A stretch of 64,000 bases of DNA from Thermodesulfobacterium thermophilum DSM 1276 (GTDB lineage: Bacteria; Desulfobacterota; Thermodesulfobacteria; Thermodesulfobacteriales; Thermodesulfobacteriaceae). The notes under the pieces are model-generated. The model was not told the origin of the DNA, did no database searches, and saw nothing but the letters and a program-made list of their open reading frames with translations. Positions 63,899-64,000 of the stretch are shown piece after piece. Position numbers and translations under genes: made by a program. The stretch lies in NCBI RefSeq assembly GCF_000421605.1, contig NZ_ATXI01000002.1:93795-157794 (forward strand), given 5' to 3'. Positions within the stretch are counted from its first letter, which is position 1. Every line of letters starts with the position of its first letter.

Positions 63899-64000
63899 GT
63901 TTCAATTCCTTATAGGTAGGCTCAAAACCATGAATTTATAGCCAAAGCTTTGGATGAACTCAAGAGTTTCAATTCCTTATAGGTAGGCTCAAAACAAGAG
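63899..64000 (-). CRISPR. CRISPR array, edge of a longer array
   Basis: Two identical 30-bp repeats at 63899-63928 and 63966-63995 (start GTTTCAATTCC, end AGGCTCAAAAC on the plus strand) flank a 37-bp spacer (63929-63965); a second spacer is cut at the window end. Read on the minus strand, the repeat ends in ATTGAAAC, the usual 8-nt crRNA handle, so the array is probably transcribed leftward, with the leader beyond 64000 and the trailer end at 63899. No cas genes are in view. Confidence 0.9.

Noticed and set aside
63899..63995. Tandem repeat from a transposon end
   Set aside because: Two exact 30-bp units with a unique 37-bp spacer and an ATTGAAAC end are the hallmark of CRISPR.

Overview
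The window looks like part of the chromosome of a low-GC, Gram-negative, probably thermophilic anaerobe. My best guess is a member of Thermodesulfobacteriota (Thermodesulfobacterium-like). This rests on AT-rich, compact, often overlapping genes, LPS-core genes, lysine- and glutamate-rich proteins and the style of the CRISPR repeat. It is inference; no rRNA gene is present to settle it.

Layout. (1) 1-4.1 kb: a minus-strand operon of fur, feoA, a PilZ-orotate phosphoribosyltransferase fusion, pstS, a membrane metallophosphoesterase and a radical SAM gene cut by the window edge, with a Fur-box-like site in front of fur. (2) 4.2-11.3 kb: a worn accessory zone bounded by two inverted copies of a tRNA-Lys(CUU) gene, one of them decaying. 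It holds a peptidase-like pseudogene, a lone PD-(D/E)XK-like protein, IS1380- and IS110-type remnants and a frameshifted TauE/SafE gene around a core rpmE-prfA block. (3) 11.3-19.6 kb: topA, a PIF1-type helicase with a C-terminal WYL domain, pgsA, mtaB, an ATP-grasp/radical SAM pair and a DAHP synthase. (4) 19.8-26.3 kb: a co-oriented LPS-core operon of glycosyltransferases, a heptosyltransferase-like GT9, two WaaP/KdkA-like kinases and a GT39-like membrane protein. (5) 26.7-44 kb: a soluble chemoreceptor with a C-terminal sensor domain, a SPASM radical SAM protein, and a surface-glycan locus with CDP-sugar genes, huge WbsX-type multidomain glycosyltransferases, an APS kinase and a sulfotransferase. 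(6) 44-54.5 kb: trpBA-aroB, dapF-dapA, two perfect parS-like 16-mers, a flavodoxin-fold reductase, a Crp/Fnr regulator, arsC, and a split c-di-GMP module (CBS-GGDEF plus EAL). (7) 54.6-62.9 kb: dnaE, ferritin, rsmB, uvrB and an SPL-like radical SAM protein. (8) 62.9-64 kb: an IS256 remnant, a phage-morphogenesis fragment, a small Cys-rich protein and the end of a CRISPR array.

How the genes fit together. The glycan locus appears able to make CDP-4-keto-6-deoxyglucose (rfbF, rfbG), reduce or epimerise it (a UDP-glucose-epimerase-fold protein), polymerise and methylate sugars, and sulfate the product (CysC supplies PAPS, the adjacent sulfotransferase uses it). Several genes there are broken by single-base changes: two in-frame TAA codons in the cysC operon and one frameshift in a GT4 gene. 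The surface structure may therefore be decaying or switching, unless these are sequence errors. C-di-GMP links recur: a PilZ domain with an intact RxxxR / DxSxxG signature is fused to the pyrimidine enzyme OPRT, and a GGDEF/EAL pair lies 50 kb away.

Most interesting leads: the PilZ-OPRT fusion; a parS-like site inside a perfect 38-bp palindromic terminator and a second one over the start codon of a Crp gene; paired rfbF genes identical in their 5' half while the second lacks the EKP motif; and a start-codon-sequestering hairpin before the GGDEF gene.
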